A DNA stretch of 64,000 bases from a virus: IMG/VR virus record IMGVR_UViG_3300044716_000427, positions 1 to 64,000 of that record. The stretch is one strand, 5' to 3'. Under the pieces are notes generated by a model. The model was not told where the DNA came from and searched no databases. It was given only the letters and a program-made list of their open reading frames with translations. The position numbers and the translations under genes are program-made. Below are positions 52,001 to 59,967 of this stretch, one piece after another (within the stretch, counting starts at the first letter, position 1; each line of letters starts with the position of its first letter).

Positions 52001-52423
52001 GGTATCAACTACGTCTCTTACGTCATGCACACGCAGGCGAAGGACCCGTCCACTATCGACAAGAAGGGCGGCACCAAGTCATTTGAAAGCTGGATCAAGG
52101 ACCAAGAGAACCCTGTGTTCTATCGATACGAGTACAAGTATGGCAAAACCGTCATGGATGAGCAGAACATGGGTCTACTTGACATCGTATTTGGCATTTT
52201 GCCAGAGGCCAAGCGTAAGCTAGACAAGACTCTTGATATGTTTGATAAGGCCGAAGGGAACGAATGGGACATTTTGCCCGGAGAGTCGGGGGAGGCGTAT
52301 AAAAAGAGAATTTCGGAATACGCAAGGGAAAAAAGGGATGAGCAGCGAGGCGAGACGCGGAAGCCCAAAAAGACGGAAGGGGGTGGGCGATTTAAGTATT
52401 CTTCTTTTATACCAACGGAGTAG
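46025..52423 (+). CDS. Giant internal virion protein with two zinc-protease motifs
   Basis: A 2132-residue polyvalent protein. HEVMH (177-181) and HEVQH (458-462) are HExxH zinc-protease motifs in separate domains. The second, in TIAHEVQHAIQQEEG, matches the zincin domain found in large polyvalent phage proteins (LPD23 type). A highly charged coiled coil (about 820-920: GRRKGVAEGRAEGRAEEKK) and a long helical C-terminal half follow, with a hydrophobic region near 1790-1890 and a DDDDDDK-like acidic patch near 1880. Bases 47150-48220, which encode the second zincin, are AT-rich. It is likely injected with DNA. Confidence 0.82.
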   Translation: MALNCKINERIFTFEGKDYNYNEFRALMYDGLLERIPELTAETKEALKTEEGKEKVKKEVSRRDELSGLKRGGKKPSINKMKSPREEKAENENKMAKTGSNRMSAHGAKRLLGLIKPKLKVVEFAENEVDKFNETFKRLSGNTEIVASKEYDGFYDSSGDGTVYLIAKPGQQRVLAHEVMHPVFNVLFKGNPKLMDDFYAQIKADERLKKYIEFGARYEPGMTEKMEAITDFLGAVADGELDEIFKKDPSLKQMVIDFIKKLLGYVGLSKDVEISGDMDMMTLAGLINDAVRYNARLRVENISAEPESGVYTHIFGPTGKLTTQERDGLAAAMAAHQNGATQEETKKLNGWFIGPDGKWRKYSEPFQAKLIGSPSDPDWIIPFAFDKDGNTLPGTVLEDIYDFPELYKKYPSLKYIPVELKNLTGDNELAAGLFTGLNIVLNKKYINNANSLLETIAHEVQHAIQQEEGFVLGAQKKYALYLLNKEQRKTYVNYVKNILDAAEKELNDYGKLNNFLSQKNNKKELVETFNKIEYAAIQMDSGLWEEAIDELIEKAYGKDFQKKDISKYSDIRAEIEKTIEEILENGATGQEVIDLMAKSFGRGIIGNVQVAKQFIELAEKDIYSNTPKSVDYLLEIEKIAKDHVAQIDLDYLAYYMSYGEAEARLAGRRVVSEKSSQKEGETISPIEKSKNSTTEAGKKIFGQLSVYAESDVKIANQLSKSKGKSFVASMALGAEGELFFAKKAPSEKKFIPQEELDNAIESAITEDENWSAMSQEEKAKIAYDAAKASLKEDSNWYQKLDLDGKRTALKELRSDIYSYLGAKMPTKEEARAEKEGRRKGVAEGRAEGRAEEKKASEKKLEREKELRKEQRIELKEQIKTMRQRMNELFDKVYEASKKGAIAGEIHGRREERKRAEAELSKKLNAAEVEKNKLAQKRLMQGYAQGIADGTLGGEIIGTRRGRKQARQEMSKERKQFSELVRELFWDINTGKMLLRGTVGRLQAYSIGRAAAMVDPGNPKHIVKFKDMVIRILENANYAADLSDAKKANRKARKLSKSKALPLNHREALAALAAVDVSMISDPREYADRVVEYFDIAVSVKKDQYEQRNSSEMEDFAEKLVQENIEQYRKLLMDEYGLDDIGYVDPKELYDALESGVFDAGYKDMSQEKREAVRRKVKTSAEYAKIALDEWIKDARLQGVVVGQELSPTQSRIVDRLAKADFDNMGLRQMMQYIKVVDNIVMNDSFDNAERAAILADISANLEDAFNSISPSTVKALKGIRMQTMSIADLNRYFWGLDGIFSAVQEKLGVGRYINAKENYNKAMNEVGQKVTEFYRGLYKKDPNAFSKSSMALEGAVAYVIQSMPGMSAMNGFEARKKILLENIAELLKRNDAKYREQAELLQKAYDEVIKDAKLPNELLGKLQGANPAIYESIEFLINVTKPYKEAIRENSRTLWDEGGNRESGTWDDPHYIPIAYTKIAERATETINEEDVPKATKTMLKTLPQKLKERVRYNQLPENKLIDLNPRGVTLSSLNKNLFDAIVGESLTYIAEFMDTPGVAENVFGGNDNKEYYRENLHRWVAKYYQSERQDQAGKVINRAINGMREMAVAVRLGTVLQPIKQMPEALIQSVILTGNFDGFSNMFKLGGPMKENGAIELMSKYAIGDRGSTIAGNEWEGIMSKHYRDVERALLAKGGSVPEKTYRWLRGALMKPLSASDGLVAKAAWMAHYEYQRNKQGFKVKSWDTEANQHDSDTLRQQAAIYAETMVDYTMVSSDPTKASVFATKGKSWGGNLAKAMFFMFSGFSIQSASRLGLDMSDLFRYTTQKASGNPNADKIAAGRSFASLAARTSGAAVYWSTVSYLVPMLVQGMANIWVALAEQMDDDDDDDKTFEFIVTAAIAMRYAGMLYGDVEQSITLAAQEKSKKTIEKKQEMLVTAITGDSGKYKEAMAGAKEKELSQKALDKWNRWKVGFFSSLIGADVQMTLNAGIIDGINYVSYVMHTQAKDPSTIDKKGGTKSFESWIKDQENPVFYRYEYKYGKTVMDEQNMGLLDIVFGILPEAKRKLDKTLDMFDKAEGNEWDILPGESGEAYKKRISEYAREKRDEQRGETRKPKKTEGGGRFKYSSFIPTE

Positions 52424-52472
52424 CGGCATCCTAAAATGAATCGCAACCTCCTGACGCACACAGAATTACGCT

Positions 52473-52480
52473 TATATTTG
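52473..52480 (+). promoter_or_regulatory. Near-leaderless promoter TATATTTG
   Basis: Four bases before ATG 52485; it starts the tail-decoration block. Confidence 0.65.
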
Positions 52481-52484
52481 CCCC

Positions 52485-53045
52485 ATGCTCCAGATCCAAG
52501 GCCGTGTTTGCGAGGGGTGCGACCGGTTCAGCTACGTTGACACCACTGGTCAGTACGATGCAACGACCAATCCTACTGGATATGGTCCCGCGAATATCAT
52601 CGAAGGACCCCTTGACTTTGACACCTACACCCTTGACGTGTGGTTCCCCGGGAGTGACGTGAACGGCCCAGCCGACTATACGTACAACCTACAGACCAGC
52701 GTCCCCACGCCGGACGCCAACGACTATTACAATTGGGTTATCACCAAGTCAATGCTTGGTGTGAGCCGGTTGATCAGCGGGGTGTGGAACATGAGGGCAA
52801 CTGGTGTAAGGCTTGGCATCACCTACTACGCTGACGTTGAGTGCATCTTCACCGAAGACCTTGCATCGCAGGTGGACAGGAAGATGCTCACCTACGACCC
52901 AATGTGCCCCTGCAAGAAGGGGTGCGAGAACCCGCCCGAACTGTCCATGCAGTTGCTGACCATCAAGTGTGGCGGCATCTGCGACTCTGAGAAGGCACAG
53001 GGGGCTATCTCCAACTTATACACACGAGTTAAAAACTGCTGCTGA
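52485..53045 (+). CDS. Cysteine-rich tail-region protein
   Basis: A 186-residue protein, MLQIQGRVCEGCDRFSYVDT. Paired cysteines open it (CEGC), a beta-rich centre follows, and the C-terminus holds CPCKKGC, IKCGGICDS and a final CC, which may bind metal or form disulfides. It is the first of a run of four overlapping genes (TGATG, TAATG junctions) that probably build one fibre complex. Confidence 0.75.
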   Translation: MLQIQGRVCEGCDRFSYVDTTGQYDATTNPTGYGPANIIEGPLDFDTYTLDVWFPGSDVNGPADYTYNLQTSVPTPDANDYYNWVITKSMLGVSRLISGVWNMRATGVRLGITYYADVECIFTEDLASQVDRKMLTYDPMCPCKKGCENPPELSMQLLTIKCGGICDSEKAQGAISNLYTRVKNCC

Positions 53046-54322
53046 TGTCCTGCGGATGTTCCTCTTCTCCCTGCGGTTGCAATACACCCAACATTCCCCG
53101 TGGGCCGAGGGGGTTCCAAGGGCCAGCCGGACCTGCCCCCAATATCACCATTGGCGATGTCGAGACGGGGTCAGCGGCTGCTACCATCACCGGCACCAGC
53201 CCTAACCTTACGCTTGACCTGACCATCCCTCCGGGCACCCCCGGCACACCCGGCGCACCCGGAGCCCCGGGAGCCAATGGAATACCAGCATTCGCCAGCT
53301 TGGCGGCTGGGTTCACACAGCCAACGATTGGGTTCTCTGTTGGCATCCAGACCGACGATTCGTTTCAGTGGGCTGTCATTGGTGAGCCTATCTTCATCGC
53401 CGGTGGTGGTAAGTACACGGTAACTGCAACCCCGACACCACCATACAACATACTCGGCGTCACTAACGACGGTGGACCGGGCAACGCGCCCGCGACTAGT
53501 TTTATAGCAGCCACGGGTGCTCCAGCGCAGGTGACCCCAACTGGGCGTGACGGACAGGTCGGAAACCCCGGCCTGCCCGGAGCCCCCGGAACCCCCGGCC
53601 CTGCTGGCATAATCGAAGTGGTCAACACCATCCCGGTTGCAGCACCACTGCCCAACAAGACCTTCGTCATCTACACCGACAGTACGCTCACCCCAACGGT
53701 CATCACTGGGTATAGCTGGAACGGAGTAAGCTGGGTGGCTACGGCGAACCTGACACCCGCCGCTGGCAGCCAGATCTTCTCGACCGTTGGCATCCCCGGT
53801 AGTGGAACTGGCAACAACGGAGACTGGGCCTTTGACTCCGTGAGCCTTGAGGTCTACTACAAGGTGGCAGGGAGTTGGACGAACCCGTTCACGCTGGCTG
53901 CGACCTTCACACAGGTGGCTACTAATAGCGGTGGTGACATGGGACCAGTTCCCGTCCGCACTCCCAGCGTGGTGGGCTTTGACCCACTAGCTGTAAACTT
54001 TACCGTTGGCCCGGGCACATACACGCTCGACCTTCAGTACCAAGGGTTTGCCATTTCGGCGGACAAGAACATTGATCTGGCTTGGAGCGACACATCGTTC
54101 AACTACCACGGGGTGTGGGAGGTTCAGATTGAGAACGTGGACGGGGCGTCGAGCATCGACATCGACATTGTCGCTGGCGCTTGGGCAGAGAACGCATCCT
54201 TGGGACTGACCTTCCCAATCACCTTGGCCGCTAGCGACATTCAAGTGTTCGTGCTTCGCAAGCCCATGACCGGAGCCCGCATGATCATTGAAAATACTTA
54301 CTTGTTAAGCAACCTCCCGTAA
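53045..54322 (+). CDS. Collagen-like tail fibre protein
   Basis: A 425-residue protein. MSCGCSSSPCGC is followed by collagen-type Gly-X-Y repeats in two blocks (about 17-30 and 63-79) and a third at 173-189 (GNPGLPGAPGTPGPAG), separated by beta-rich domains. The rest (about 195-425) is beta-rich, ending MTGARMIIENTYLLSNLP. Collagen-like triple helices are common in phage fibres. It shares one base with each neighbouring gene. Confidence 0.8.
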   Translation: MSCGCSSSPCGCNTPNIPRGPRGFQGPAGPAPNITIGDVETGSAAATITGTSPNLTLDLTIPPGTPGTPGAPGAPGANGIPAFASLAAGFTQPTIGFSVGIQTDDSFQWAVIGEPIFIAGGGKYTVTATPTPPYNILGVTNDGGPGNAPATSFIAATGAPAQVTPTGRDGQVGNPGLPGAPGTPGPAGIIEVVNTIPVAAPLPNKTFVIYTDSTLTPTVITGYSWNGVSWVATANLTPAAGSQIFSTVGIPGSGTGNNGDWAFDSVSLEVYYKVAGSWTNPFTLAATFTQVATNSGGDMGPVPVRTPSVVGFDPLAVNFTVGPGTYTLDLQYQGFAISADKNIDLAWSDTSFNYHGVWEVQIENVDGASSIDIDIVAGAWAENASLGLTFPITLAASDIQVFVLRKPMTGARMIIENTYLLSNLP

Positions 54323-55212
54323 TGCAGATTACCGACGAGGTCATCGAGATACGCAGGATTAACTACGTCTGTTGCGCCATGTCCTACATGAGCAAGTATT
54401 TGGACGGCCTGAAGTATGGAGACGCATCGTGCAGTAATAACCGCAACCTGTGGCTGTATATGCTGTGGGCCAAGAGCGTAGCAGACCGAACCCCACTGTC
54501 AACCGAGGACGAGGGGTGTGTCAGCTACGAAACGGCTGAGGCTGTGTTTGAAAAAGCCGACTGCTTGTGTTCTTCTTGCGGGTGTCCTCCAGAGGATGGG
54601 ACCAGCGACTTCCCACCCACCGACTCCTGTGAGCCTGTCATTGACTTCAACGTCCTTGCAGCGGTGGATGTAAGCCAGAGGGTTGCCATCGAGGCTGCTG
54701 GCCCCATCATTGGCGACCGGTACATTGTGGTCAACGACACGGGAGGAACCGGTTGGGTGATAAATACCATCGTTGTGTGGAACGGGACCGGATGGACCCA
54801 GACCAGCATTGTCAACGGCCAAATCGCCCAGACGGCCATTGGAGACCTTTGGACAACCCTTGATGGCATTCAGCCCGGGCTGTTGTACCCCACGGTCACC
54901 ATGACCTTCTTTGCCCCCGGCCAGTACATCTTCCAGAGCGACTACCCGCAGGTGTCTCAGTTCGCTGGCCGTACTGCGATGGTGGAGATCCTGACCCCCG
55001 GAGGATGGGTGATGCTCTTCCAAGGCCCGGAGGCAGCCCTTGCATCCCCGCAGGTGTACAGCATGAGCGGGTTCAGCTTTACTTCCGTAAGGGTAACTTA
55101 TGTGCTCGGCGACTGCTCTTGGACCAGCGAGAATGGAAACATCGAGCCACCGGGCTGCGTGTTCCCCGGCGCCCATGACTGTGATGCACACGATATTGAC
55201 TCTCATTTCTAG
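54322..55212 (+). CDS. Tail-region protein with cysteine cluster
   Basis: A 296-residue protein. The helical N-terminus (MQITDEVIEIRRINYVCCAM) ends in CLCSSCGC (about 81-88). The rest is beta-rich (GDRYIVVNDTGGTGWVINTI) and resembles small fibre domains. It is coupled to the collagen-like gene by TAATG. The cysteine clusters here and in gene 52485-53045 suggest the two proteins fold together or bind metal. Confidence 0.74.
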   Translation: MQITDEVIEIRRINYVCCAMSYMSKYLDGLKYGDASCSNNRNLWLYMLWAKSVADRTPLSTEDEGCVSYETAEAVFEKADCLCSSCGCPPEDGTSDFPPTDSCEPVIDFNVLAAVDVSQRVAIEAAGPIIGDRYIVVNDTGGTGWVINTIVVWNGTGWTQTSIVNGQIAQTAIGDLWTTLDGIQPGLLYPTVTMTFFAPGQYIFQSDYPQVSQFAGRTAMVEILTPGGWVMLFQGPEAALASPQVYSMSGFSFTSVRVTYVLGDCSWTSENGNIEPPGCVFPGAHDCDAHDIDSHF

Positions 55213-55215
55213 GCC

Positions 55216-57582
55216 ATGCCAACATACAACGACCAACTCAACAACGTGAACGCTCTGACCAACTCGTTGGTCTTTGAGAACAACACCCGCGCCATCACCG
55301 GCACCAACCACAACCTTCAGGAGCTGGGCCAAAACCAGTCCTGCTATGACAACCTCGTAGCCTACGACAACTACGCTTACAAGGTGGTGCGTACCTACGC
55401 CACGGATGCAGAGAACGGCCAGTCGTTGCGGGATGCTTACGCGGATGCCATCACCCAGACCCCGGGAGGCAACCCGCTGTCCGCAACCAATCGCTTTGCC
55501 CTGCTCATCCCACCCGGCACCTACGCCCTTGGCGCTACGGGTCTCGATGTGAATACGGAGTTCGTTGACCTCATTGGCCTTGGCAAGCCGGAGGAGACGA
55601 TCATCACCTCGGTGAGCAACACGGCCACCGGCCTTGGAACCATCATCCAGACCGCTGATGACGTCCGGTACAAGAACATTCAGATCCAGAACACGGCCAT
55701 CACTTACGTGGTCGGCGACGACTCCGACGACAGCGGGTATGCCCCACAGGGCACATTCGCCAACACGGTGATGGAGGACGTGATCTTCTTGAACCCCGAA
55801 GACTTGGTGACCTTTGTGGGGGCGCCATTTATGCGACCCCTTCAGAGCTATGCCGGAACCTACGTGCGCTGCAAGGGCATTGACGTCAATGGCGTCAGTG
55901 TGATGTTTGGCGGAGCACAGGGAAAGTTCGTTGACTGCGAAGCCGAGTCGGTTTCTGGCTTTGGCGTTGGTCTTCCCGCCACCGGCACATTCATTAACTG
56001 TAGCGCGGTATCTGGGTTTGGTTTGGGAGGAGACGCAACGGGAACCTTTACGCGGTGCAGTGTTATTAGCAGTGGCTTTGGTAGTGGCACAGGGCTTAAC
56101 GTAAGCGGGACCTTTAGGGACTGCATCTCTATTGGGGCTCAGTCCTTTGGATACGGAAGCACTGCAACTGGCGAGTTCTACAACTGTCGCTCTGGCGCCC
56201 TTTCGTTTGGAAGCTCTTCATCTGCTGCGGTGTATGAGAACTGCGTTGCAGGTCTGCAAAGTTTTAGCTTTCTTACCGGGGCAACCCTTGCTGGAACTTA
56301 CAACAACTGCACCGCTGGCAACCAATCCTTTGGCGGTGCTGACGGCTCCGTACTTAGCGGAACTTTCAACAACTGCAATGCTGGAAGCAATTCATTCGGC
56401 TTTACTACTGTTTTTGAGGGCGCAGGCGTGATTCTTAGCGGAGCGTTCAATCACTGCACCGCTGGTGTTGGCAGCTTTGGAAACGGCGACCTCCTTCAGC
56501 TTAGTGGAACATTCAACTTCTGTGAGGCTGGAGACAGCAGCTTTGGAAGCATTGTCCCGTCTGCGGTGGTGGGCGTAACATCGACCGGCCCCTCTATGAG
56601 CGGCACATTCAATAGCTGTATTGCTGGTATCCGCAGCTTCGGGTCATCCGTTGATAGCCGCGCAATCGTAGATATGACTGGCAAGTTCTATCATTGCACC
56701 GCTGGAGACAATAGCTATGGTCACATTTCTCGGATGTTGGCGGGCGCTGAGTTCTATGACTGCGTGGGTGGTGATGGTTCGTGGCGGGCGCAGAAGCAGT
56801 TTGGTCAGGCCAGTGGATTGTACGTCAACTGCACCGGCGGTAGTTCGGCTTTTAATATGCAGACCGCGCCCACTGCAAAGTTCATCAACTGCAACGGCGG
56901 CATTAGAAGCTTCTGTGATGGCATGAACACCGGGGAGCCGTTGACCCTCTCTGGAACATACATTAACTGCACCGCCGGTGACGACAGCTTTGGCAAGGTT
57001 CCATCCGGGCCAGCAGAAACCATTACACTTAACGGCATCTGGGAAAACTGCACCGCTGGTAATAGGTCGTTTGGATCATCAACTGGTAACCTAACGGAGG
57101 TGCTGTGTTCTGGCACGTTCATCAACTGCTCTGCCGGGGACGACAGCTTCGCAAGCAATGGACCGAGCGGTGGTGCTGCGCGGGCCGACGCATCGGGGTA
57201 CTTTGAGAACTGCCGCGCTGGGTTCCGTTCATTCGGCGGAACTGCATTCGGTAAAAAGTCCGGGCGCTTTGTACGCTGCACACTCGTAGACCGTGACGGC
57301 ACAATCGGCGCGGAGTCAGACCTCGGCCCCCTTGTTGACGGAGGCATCATGCAGGATTGCACTTGGATTATGAGGGACGCCTCGTCCAACGCTCTGATTG
57401 TTGAGACAGGAGCCAAGGTGTTCGGTGGCATATACAAGGCCGGAGCATCAGCAACCGAGTCAATTGTTTCTGTCGGAGCGGCAACGGTTTCCATTGCCAA
57501 CATCCTGACCAACGTTGCTCTAGCTGGCACCATCACCAACAACATCACCTCACCCAACGTAATCGTTGATTCCGACATCTGA
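55216..57582 (+). CDS. Beta-helix tail spike with a repeating solenoid
   Basis: A 788-residue protein. Residues about 90-240 carry right-handed beta-helix features (IPPGTYALGATGLDVNTEFV), and about 245-700 are some twenty imperfect repeats of the form SGTFNNCTAGxxSFGxx, one turn of a parallel beta-helix each. Such spikes often bind or cut surface sugars; no catalytic acid pair stands out. A non-repeat tail follows (about 700-788). It starts four bases after the previous gene. Confidence 0.85.
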   Translation: MPTYNDQLNNVNALTNSLVFENNTRAITGTNHNLQELGQNQSCYDNLVAYDNYAYKVVRTYATDAENGQSLRDAYADAITQTPGGNPLSATNRFALLIPPGTYALGATGLDVNTEFVDLIGLGKPEETIITSVSNTATGLGTIIQTADDVRYKNIQIQNTAITYVVGDDSDDSGYAPQGTFANTVMEDVIFLNPEDLVTFVGAPFMRPLQSYAGTYVRCKGIDVNGVSVMFGGAQGKFVDCEAESVSGFGVGLPATGTFINCSAVSGFGLGGDATGTFTRCSVISSGFGSGTGLNVSGTFRDCISIGAQSFGYGSTATGEFYNCRSGALSFGSSSSAAVYENCVAGLQSFSFLTGATLAGTYNNCTAGNQSFGGADGSVLSGTFNNCNAGSNSFGFTTVFEGAGVILSGAFNHCTAGVGSFGNGDLLQLSGTFNFCEAGDSSFGSIVPSAVVGVTSTGPSMSGTFNSCIAGIRSFGSSVDSRAIVDMTGKFYHCTAGDNSYGHISRMLAGAEFYDCVGGDGSWRAQKQFGQASGLYVNCTGGSSAFNMQTAPTAKFINCNGGIRSFCDGMNTGEPLTLSGTYINCTAGDDSFGKVPSGPAETITLNGIWENCTAGNRSFGSSTGNLTEVLCSGTFINCSAGDDSFASNGPSGGAARADASGYFENCRAGFRSFGGTAFGKKSGRFVRCTLVDRDGTIGAESDLGPLVDGGIMQDCTWIMRDASSNALIVETGAKVFGGIYKAGASATESIVSVGAATVSIANILTNVALAGTITNNITSPNVIVDSDI

Positions 57583-57791
57583 TGAGCGCGCGTTTTGAAG
57601 ACCTTATCGAACTTGCTGGACTGAACGTGGCCAGTGGACTGTTCATGCTTGCCACCTTCCGGTGGGATGTGCTCATCCCGCCCCCCGAAAGGCTGGTGGA
57701 GTGGGCCGTTGGCCTGACCGTTGGACTGACCATTATCATCTTGAACATTGCCAAGTTGATTAAGCTATACGTAGACACTAGACGCAAGTAA
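57582..57791 (+). CDS. Small membrane protein, possible holin
   Basis: A 69-residue protein. Residues about 14-31 are weakly hydrophobic and 41-63 strongly so (AVGLTVGLTIIILNIAKLIK), with a basic end. It lies at the start of the lysis cassette, overlapping its neighbours by one base. Size and topology fit a holin, but no family is recognised. Confidence 0.68.
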   Translation: MSARFEDLIELAGLNVASGLFMLATFRWDVLIPPPERLVEWAVGLTVGLTIIILNIAKLIKLYVDTRRK

Positions 57792-57922
57792 TGGAGAGCA
57801 TCAAGGAGTTTTGGTTCTGGCACAAGGAGAACATCCTCCTTACGATGGCCGCTGGGGTTGTGTTTGCAATTGCTTACGAGGTTACGGCCATCGCCATCAG
57901 GCGTATATTTGGTAAGAAATGA
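57791..57922 (+). CDS. Single-pass membrane microprotein, 43 residues
   Basis: MESIKEFWFWHKENILLTMA then AGVVFAIAYEVTAIAIRRIF and GKK. One membrane helix (about 15-36) with charged ends. It is held by overlaps at both ends: TAATG before and ATGA into the amidase. It is probably part of the lysis system. Confidence 0.68.
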   Translation: MESIKEFWFWHKENILLTMAAGVVFAIAYEVTAIAIRRIFGKK

Positions 57923-58485
57923 GCATCATGCCTCTGGTCAGGGGGGCGGCATTCCGCTTCATGTTGCGACCGGCGGCGGTGATGACCAGCGTTGGCTCCT
58001 TTGGGTCCTATGGCTCGGAGATGCACGACCTGAGAGGGAAGCTACCCATCCACTCAACGAAAGTGTACCCCACACGGGACATCAGCGAAGTGAAGGGGAT
58101 TGTATTCCACCACACTGCAACAAGGGCGCAGACCCTAAAGAGCATCAGTGACTTCCATGTCAATGGCCGTGGATGGCCAGCCATCGCCTACCACATAGCC
58201 ATTGGCTACGACGGGAAGGTTTACCTGCTGCACGACCTTACAACCGCATCGTATCACACCGCTGGCCGCAACAGGGGAAATATTGGGATAGCCCTTGTGG
58301 GTAACTACCAAGACAGGGAGATGACCCCCGAGATGAAGGCGTCGGTACTGATGGTGCTGGAGTGGATCGAGTCCGACATTAACATACAACACATTTGGCT
58401 GCACAGGGACGCTGGGAAAACCGAATGCCCCGGCAGGTATGCAATCGAATATCTGGAGCCACTTCAATTCGGACCTAACCCCTGA
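57919..58485 (+). CDS. N-acetylmuramoyl-L-alanine amidase (endolysin)
   Basis: Cuts the bond between the glycan and stem peptide of peptidoglycan to release phage. 188 residues, amidase_2/PGRP fold. VFHHTAT (62-68) supplies one zinc histidine, AYHIAIG (90-96) the core tyrosine/histidine, and HRDAGKTECPG (162-172) the second histidine and the cysteine. About 35 residues of variable N-terminus come first, with no clear signal peptide, so a holin is probably needed. It is coupled by ATGA to the upstream membrane gene. Confidence 0.93.
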   Translation: MSIMPLVRGAAFRFMLRPAAVMTSVGSFGSYGSEMHDLRGKLPIHSTKVYPTRDISEVKGIVFHHTATRAQTLKSISDFHVNGRGWPAIAYHIAIGYDGKVYLLHDLTTASYHTAGRNRGNIGIALVGNYQDREMTPEMKASVLMVLEWIESDINIQHIWLHRDAGKTECPGRYAIEYLEPLQFGPNP

Positions 58486-58489
58486 TCAG

Positions 58490-59497
58490 ATGAAAAGCAG
58501 GCAGACGTTGGCTGGGAAGATAGTGGTGGAGATGCTGAAGGAGCATCCAGATAAGCCGCTAATGACGCTGGCAAAGCTGGCTCAAAAGCTTCACCCTGAA
58601 ATGTTTCTGAGCTTGGAGGCCACGCGAAAGATGTTCAGGACGTATGCAGGGAGCGCAGGAATCAACAGGGTGAATGCTGATAGGCATGGGACCCGTCGCG
58701 AAAAGGGCGTCTCTGGCAAAGACCCTTGGTCTGCCCTCATGCCTGAATCGTGGATGGATGGCCCCAAGGACTGGAAGATGCCGTTGTCCATACGCAAGGT
58801 CTTGGTGCTGTCGGACATCCACGTCCCGTACCACGACATCTCTGCGCTGAAGATGGCCATCACCCATGGCATCGAGCAGAAGCCTGACGCCATCCTGCTC
58901 AACGGGGACACGCTGGACTTCTACTCCATATCCGACCACCAGAAAGACCCACGCAAGGTGGACTGGCCCGGGGAGATAGAGGCGGGGAAGCAGTTAATGA
59001 AGATGATGCGTAAGGCGTTCCCCAACGTGCCCATCTACTTCAAGAGCGGCAACCATGAATACCGACTGGAGCGACACCTGATGAAGTACGCCGAGCTTCT
59101 GCTTGGCATGAAGGAGTTTGAGCTCCCCACGCTGATGGGCTTCGGGGAGTTTGGCGTTGAGCACATTGCCAACAAGACCAACATCATCGCTGGCAAGCTG
59201 AACATCATCCACGGGGATGAGTACCGTGGCTCCGGTGGGGTTAACCCAGCACGATGGCTGTCGCTCAGGACAGGGGAGCCAACAATGTGCGGACACTTCC
59301 ACAGGACATCCACCCACCTTGACCGCACCATCCGCAACCAAGTGAGGGGGTGGTGGTCTACCGGCTGTCTGTCTGAGCTGTCCCCAGAGTACCTGCCATA
59401 CAACCAGTGGAACCACGGGTTCGCAATGGTTTATATCAACCCCGACGATACATTTGAGGTGGAGAATTTAACCATCGTAGACGGGGCGGTTCGGTAG
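58490..59497 (+). CDS. Calcineurin-type metallophosphoesterase
   Basis: A 335-residue protein from ATG 58490 (the longer frame overlaps the amidase). The metal-binding motifs are all present: SDIHVPYHD (108-116), NGDTLDFY (138-145), GNHE (187-190), HGDEY (about 243-247) and GHFHR (about 269-273). Substrates could be nucleotides, nucleic acids or phosphoproteins. The N-terminal 95 residues are helical and may bind DNA. An enzyme of this kind within a lysis cassette is not standard. Confidence 0.88.
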   Translation: MKSRQTLAGKIVVEMLKEHPDKPLMTLAKLAQKLHPEMFLSLEATRKMFRTYAGSAGINRVNADRHGTRREKGVSGKDPWSALMPESWMDGPKDWKMPLSIRKVLVLSDIHVPYHDISALKMAITHGIEQKPDAILLNGDTLDFYSISDHQKDPRKVDWPGEIEAGKQLMKMMRKAFPNVPIYFKSGNHEYRLERHLMKYAELLLGMKEFELPTLMGFGEFGVEHIANKTNIIAGKLNIIHGDEYRGSGGVNPARWLSLRTGEPTMCGHFHRTSTHLDRTIRNQVRGWWSTGCLSELSPEYLPYNQWNHGFAMVYINPDDTFEVENLTIVDGAVR

Positions 59498-59512
59498 TAA
59501 ATTAGCAGCGCG

Positions 59513-59740
59513 ATGATCCAAGTTCTAGAGGAAAGCAAGATCATCTTCGTCCGTGGGGTTCGCTCCATGGCTGCAATTGAACAGGCGGTCCTTGAGGCCA
59601 CTGGAAAGAAAAGGTGGATCAGCAGGGGCGAGTGGAATATCGTAGGATTGGCAGACGAGTCAAGTCATGGGTTGTCAACTGGTATGCCCTACTCACCGGT
59701 TGATGACGGTAGGCCAGTAGTAGGATTCAAAAGAAAATGA
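59513..59740 (+). CDS. Small phage protein of unknown function
   Basis: A 75-residue protein, MIQVLEESKIIFVRGVRSMA to VVGFKRK, alpha/beta in look. It overlaps the next gene by ATGA. Confidence 0.72.
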   Translation: MIQVLEESKIIFVRGVRSMAAIEQAVLEATGKKRWISRGEWNIVGLADESSHGLSTGMPYSPVDDGRPVVGFKRK

Positions 59741-59967
59741 CAGACCGACCATTCAGACCCGGAGAGCGAGTAACTGCGTTGGTGAACGGAGAACACGCTC
59801 ACCTTGTGTTCTCGCTGGAGACCGAAGAAAAGGGGGACCGCAGGGACCACTGCTGGAGATACGACCTACCGAACTTCCCGATCGTCCCCAAGAGCTACAG
59901 GGTGGAGCCCATTGAGATAGTAAAACTAAAGAGCAGGTCACCAGACCCAGCAACACTGACCAAATGA
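59737..59967 (+). CDS. Small basic phage protein of unknown function
   Basis: A 76-residue protein starting MTDRPFRPGERVTALVNGEH, a beta-barrel-like pattern reminiscent of small SH3-type folds. Joined by ATGA overlaps to both neighbours. Confidence 0.72.
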   Translation: MTDRPFRPGERVTALVNGEHAHLVFSLETEEKGDRRDHCWRYDLPNFPIVPKSYRVEPIEIVKLKSRSPDPATLTK

